A stretch of DNA of 64,000 nt. Source: Streptomyces odontomachi (GTDB lineage Bacteria > Actinomycetota > Actinomycetes > Streptomycetales > Streptomycetaceae). Location of the stretch: NCBI RefSeq assembly GCF_024435355.1, contig NZ_JAMJWG010000001.1:558001-622000 (forward strand). Direction: 5' to 3'. The notes under the pieces are model-generated. The model was not told the origin of the DNA. It did not search any database and worked only from the letters and a program-made list of their open reading frames with translations. Shown piece after piece: positions 60,813-64,000 of this stretch (positions within the stretch are counted from its first letter, which is position 1; the number at the start of each line of letters is the position of its first letter). The translations under genes were made by a program, and so were the position numbers.

Positions 60813-60881
60813 CCGCCCGCGCACCCCAGCGCACGGCAGGCGCACCGCACCCCCAACCCGCACTCCCAAGCAAGGCAGGTC

Positions 60882-61718
60882 ATGACCGCACCCCAGCCAA
60901 CCCAGCCGTCCGACCATCCCCTGCTCGCCGCGCTCCCGGCGGACCCGCACATCGTCGAGCTGGGCCAGCCGCTGTTCACCGGGATGCCGTGCTCGCCCAA
61001 CCACCCCGGCTTCCGTATGACCCTGGCACGCCGCCACGGCGACATGGTCCGCCCCGACGGGGGCTCAGCCGCCAACGAGGTCATCGTCACCGGAGGCCAT
61101 GTCGGCACCCACATCGACGCGCTCAGCCACGTCAGCCACCAGGGCAAGCTGCACGGCGGGATCGACGCCGCCGAGGCACAGACCGGCGGGGCCTTCGCGC
61201 AGCACGGCGCCGAGCAGACCCCCGCCATGGTCACCCGGGGTGTGCTGCTCGACGTCGCCGCCGTGCACGGCGTCGACACGCTGCCCGGCGGGTACGGCGT
61301 CACCGCCGAGGACCTCCAGCGCGCGGCCCGACTGGGCGGCGCCGAGCCCGGGCAGGGCGACGTCGCCGTCGTACGCACCGGCTGGGCGCGTCACTTCGAC
61401 GACCCGGTCGCCTACCTCGGCAAGGAGTCCGGCGTCCCCGGCATCACCGAGGACGCGGGCGCCTGGCTCGTGGCACGCGGCGTACGGGCCGTCGGATCCG
61501 ACACCACCGCCTGCGAGCAGATAGCACCGGGCGCCGGCCACAGCGTGCTGCCCGTCCACCGGCTGCTCCTGGTCGAGCACGGCGTCTACATCATGGAGCA
61601 CCTCGCCCTGGAGGACCTCGCCGCAACCGGCCAGCACACCTTCCTCTTCGTCGTCACCCCGCTCAGGATCGTCGGCGGCACCGGGTCTCCCATCCGCCCC
61701 ATCGCGGTGGTGGCCTGA
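60882..61718 (+). CDS. Cyclase-family (kynurenine formamidase-like) metal hydrolase
   Basis: 278 residues; ATG 60882. The metal motif HVGTHIDALSHV (HxGTHxDxxxH) near residue 75 defines the family, with GVYIMEHLALEDL near the C-terminus. Members hydrolyse amide or lactone bonds (kynurenine formamidase, isatin hydrolase, trans-dienelactone hydrolase). It overlaps MmgE/PrpD 2. Opening an amide or lactone intermediate of the pathway is the likely job. Confidence 0.85.
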   Translation: MTAPQPTQPSDHPLLAALPADPHIVELGQPLFTGMPCSPNHPGFRMTLARRHGDMVRPDGGSAANEVIVTGGHVGTHIDALSHVSHQGKLHGGIDAAEAQTGGAFAQHGAEQTPAMVTRGVLLDVAAVHGVDTLPGGYGVTAEDLQRAARLGGAEPGQGDVAVVRTGWARHFDDPVAYLGKESGVPGITEDAGAWLVARGVRAVGSDTTACEQIAPGAGHSVLPVHRLLLVEHGVYIMEHLALEDLAATGQHTFLFVVTPLRIVGGTGSPIRPIAVVA

Positions 61719-63181
61719 TGCCCGACGACCCCAGGCCCACCACGACCCCCGCCCAGCGTCTCGCCGACTTCGCCGTGGCGACCCGGGACGGTGAACTCCC
61801 CGCCGAACTGCGCGAGAAGGTCACCGGGCACCTGCTCGACCTGCTCGGCAACAGCCTCGCCGCGCTACCCGAACGGCCCGGTGCCGCGGTGCGGGAACTG
61901 GTCGACGAATGGGGCGGCACCCCCGCCGCCACCGCCATCGGCTCCACGACCCGGCTGCCCGCACCCTCGGCGGCGCTGGTCAACGGCACCCTGGCGCACA
62001 GCCTGGACTTCGACGACACCCACCTGCCGTCCGTGCTGCACCCGTCGGCTTCCGTGCTGCCCGCGGCCCTCGCCACCGCGGAGGCGGTCGGCGCCACCGG
62101 GGCGCGACTCCTCGATGCCGCCGCCGTCGGTATCGAGGTCACCTGCCGGCTCGGCATGGCCCAGTACGACGAGGAACTCGGCAACTCCGTCTTCTTCGAC
62201 CGCGGTCTGCACGCCACCGCCATCTGCGGAGCGATCGGCGCCGCCGTGGCCGCCGCCATGCTGCGCGGCATCGACGCAGCGGGCATCTGCTCGGCGATGG
62301 GCATCGCGGCGAGCATGGGCTCCGGCATCATCGAGGCCAACCGCACGGGCGGCACCGTCAAACGGGTGCACTGCGGCTGGGCCGCGCACGCCGGTGTGGT
62401 CGCCGCCGACCTGGCACGGCTCGGCCTGACCGGGCCGCCCACCGTCTTCGAGGGCCGCTTCGGCTTCTTCCAGGCGTTCTGCGGGGCACATTTCGACGCG
62501 GACGGCGTGGTGGCGGCCCTCACCGAGGGACTCGGCCGCCACTGGGAGCTCTCCCGGCTGTTCATCAAGCCGTACCCCTGCAACCACTTCACCCACGCCG
62601 GGGTGGACGCCGCCATGCGGCTGCGCCGCCGCGGTGTCGACCCCGCGCGCATCAGCCGGCTGACGCTCGGCGTCCCCGCGCCCGTCCTGCGCACCATCGC
62701 AGAACCCGCGGCCGAGAAGGCGCACCCGCGCTCCGGCTACCACGCGGCGTTCAGCGGCCCGTACACCGTGGCCGCCGGACTGCTCGCACGGCCCGGTGCA
62801 CCGGGCCACGGACTCGGTGTGTTCCACGAGGACTTCACCGACGAGGCAGCGGCAGATCCCGCGCGTCTCGACCTCGCCGCACGCGTGACCTGCGTCGCGG
62901 ACGAGGAATGCACCGCCGTCTTCCCACACCAGTTCCCGGCCGTCCTCACCGCGGAACTCGACGACGGATCCACCATGACCGAACGGGTCATGGTCAACAG
63001 GGGGAGCCCGCAAGACCCGCTCGACGCTGCCGAACTCACCGCGAAGTTCCTCGCCAACGCCCTCGGCGCGGGTGCCGAGCCCGCCGTGCGGGCGCTGGCC
63101 GACGAGGTGTGGAACATCGCCGGGGCCGCCGACACCGCCGCACTGACCCGCGCCCTGTCCGCGGTGGTGAGCAGCCCATGA
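61718..63181 (+). CDS. MmgE/PrpD-family protein 2
   Basis: 487 residues; ATG 61718 overlapping the cyclase stop (TGATG). Family motifs are GHLLDLLGNSLAA, LAHSLDFDDTHLPSVLHPSA and LFIKPYPCNHFTHAGVDAAM. It is only distantly similar to MmgE/PrpD 1, and the two occur in opposite operons of the same island, suggesting two successive (de)hydration or decarboxylation steps, or different stereoisomers. Confidence 0.86.
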   Translation: MPDDPRPTTTPAQRLADFAVATRDGELPAELREKVTGHLLDLLGNSLAALPERPGAAVRELVDEWGGTPAATAIGSTTRLPAPSAALVNGTLAHSLDFDDTHLPSVLHPSASVLPAALATAEAVGATGARLLDAAAVGIEVTCRLGMAQYDEELGNSVFFDRGLHATAICGAIGAAVAAAMLRGIDAAGICSAMGIAASMGSGIIEANRTGGTVKRVHCGWAAHAGVVAADLARLGLTGPPTVFEGRFGFFQAFCGAHFDADGVVAALTEGLGRHWELSRLFIKPYPCNHFTHAGVDAAMRLRRRGVDPARISRLTLGVPAPVLRTIAEPAAEKAHPRSGYHAAFSGPYTVAAGLLARPGAPGHGLGVFHEDFTDEAAADPARLDLAARVTCVADEECTAVFPHQFPAVLTAELDDGSTMTERVMVNRGSPQDPLDAAELTAKFLANALGAGAEPAVRALADEVWNIAGAADTAALTRALSAVVSSP

Positions 63182-63220
63182 GGCAGCACAGATTCCTCCT
63201 CACACCATCGAGGTGATTCC

Positions 63221-64000
63221 ATGCATTCCTCGCGTTCCCACGTGCGGTGGCTGACGCTCGGACTGATCGTCGCCCTCATCGTGATCAACTACATCGACCG
63301 GAGCGCGATCGCCTACGCGGTCGACCCGCTCACGAAGGCCTTCGGCATCAGCACGTCCCAGTACGGGCTGATCAGCAGCGCCTTCTCCATCGGCTACATG
63401 GTCTTCGCCTTCCTGGCCGGCCCGCTCGTCGACCGCTACGGCGCACGGCGCATCCTGCTCGTGGGGGTGGCCCTCTGGTCGGTCGTCACCGCGGTGACCC
63501 CCGTGGCGGGCTCCTTCGTCGGCCTTTTCGCCACCCGGATCATCCTCGGTGCCGGGGAGGGCCCCGGGTTCCCCGCCGCGACCCGCACGGTCAGTCGCTG
63601 GATGCCGCTGAAGGAACGCGGGATCGCCCTCGCGATGGTCGGCGGCGTGGCCGTGGCCGGCTCGCTGCTGATCGGCGGTCCGCTGGTGACGCAGCTGATC
63701 GCGGCCCTGAGCTGGCGCGGCATGTTCTGGGCGCTCGCCGGGCTCGGCGTGCTGTGGTGCGTCGTCGCCGGCGCGCTGCTCAAGAACACCCCCGACGACC
63801 ACAAGCGGGTGTCGGCGGCGGAGCGCGCGCACATCGCCGCCGGACAGCGAGAGGAGGAACGTGCATCCACGGGGCGCGTCCAGTGGCGCCCGATCCTCAC
63901 CAACCGGAACCTGTGGATCATCGCGGTGGGGTACTTCGCATGGGGCTTCATGTTCTGGGGCTTCATGTACTGGCTGCCGGAGTACCTGTCGTCGGAGTAC
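63221..64000 (+). CDS. MFS transporter, anion:cation symporter family (5' part)
   Basis: The first 260 residues of a gene cut by the window end; ATG 63221 with GAGGTGA upstream. The opening segment LTLGLIVALIVINYIDRSAIAYAV and the loop VDRYGARRILLVG, plus GAGEGPGFPAATRTVSRWMP, are typical of ACS-family carriers for hexonates, tartrate, phthalate and similar organic acids. It closes the plus-strand operon as far as seen and probably imports an acid used by the pathway. Confidence 0.88.
   Translation, partial: MHSSRSHVRWLTLGLIVALIVINYIDRSAIAYAVDPLTKAFGISTSQYGLISSAFSIGYMVFAFLAGPLVDRYGARRILLVGVALWSVVTAVTPVAGSFVGLFATRIILGAGEGPGFPAATRTVSRWMPLKERGIALAMVGGVAVAGSLLIGGPLVTQLIAALSWRGMFWALAGLGVLWCVVAGALLKNTPDDHKRVSAAERAHIAAGQREEERASTGRVQWRPILTNRNLWIIAVGYFAWGFMFWGFMYWLPEYLSSEY

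Noticed and set aside
1..64000. CRISPR arrays, tRNA/rRNA genes, insertion sequences or prophage
   Set aside because: No regularly spaced repeats, cloverleaf-like sequences, transposase or integrase motifs were seen.

Overview
The window is high-GC (about 72-75%), densely packed actinobacterial DNA. GTG/TTG starts, 4-nt ATGA/GTGA stop-start overlaps, rare TTA codons and the gene families present (SARP regulator, Tat lipoprotein, IclR regulators) all point to a Streptomyces-like genome. I see no rRNA, tRNA, CRISPR array or transposase.

Left end (1-1.1 kb): the tail of an unknown gene, a LacI-type operator palindrome, an L-rhamnose mutarotase gene and a small membrane protein. RiPP cluster 1 (1.1-19.4 kb): a SARP activator (containing a TTA codon) begins a tightly overlapping operon. 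It encodes an RRE/ThiF-like leader-binding protein, a YcaO cyclodehydratase, a SagB-type azoline dehydrogenase, a split LanB dehydratase, a fused RRE/M50-protease/ABC-ATPase, an ABC permease and a second YcaO. The 60-residue precursor gene lies convergent to the operon behind a strong hairpin terminator. Its last 22 residues are Ser/Thr/Cys except the final Ala. No separate pyridine (4+2) synthase is present, so a linear azole/dehydroamino-acid peptide (goadsporin-like) is at least as likely as a macrocyclic thiopeptide. An M20 amidohydrolase follows, behind a candidate SARP direct repeat.

Methionine salvage (19.5-22.5 kb): an mtnAB fusion, mtnD and mtnC in one operon. IclR-controlled uptake island (22.7-33.3 kb): an IclR regulator and serine hydrolase lie divergent from a five-gene Opp/Dpp ABC transporter, followed by a degenerate ROK protein, a creatininase-family amidohydrolase and a glucarate-dehydratase-like enolase. 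Then come folE and a divergent HTH regulator with a cysteine cluster (33.3-35.0 kb).

RiPP cluster 2 (35.1-39.7 kb): a frameshifted ArsR-type regulator, a radical SAM/SPASM maturase, a 23-residue peptide ending in Cys-Asn-Cys, an unknown protein and an MFS exporter. This small cassette is the best candidate for an undescribed system. A secreted isoamylase follows.

Catabolic island (42.3-64 kb): three transcription units. (1) Minus strand: MFS, two metal-ligand-less M24 proteins, an ornithine-cyclodeaminase-like enzyme and two aconitase-type dehydratase pairs, one of which has lost all Fe-S ligands. A MarR gene with twin operators lies upstream. (2) Minus strand: MmgE/PrpD, Asp/Glu-racemase, FAD dehydrogenase, hydantoinase-type amidohydrolase. 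(3) Plus strand: IclR, CaiB/BaiF CoA-transferase, CitE-type lyase, cyclase-type hydrolase, a second MmgE/PrpD and an MFS carrier cut by the window end. Units 2 and 3 diverge over a duplicated GTTCC-N7-GGAAC-type box that also occurs in front of the uptake island. Together they look like a pathway that opens a cyclic amide and processes a branched di- or tricarboxylate through CoA esters; the substrate is unknown.
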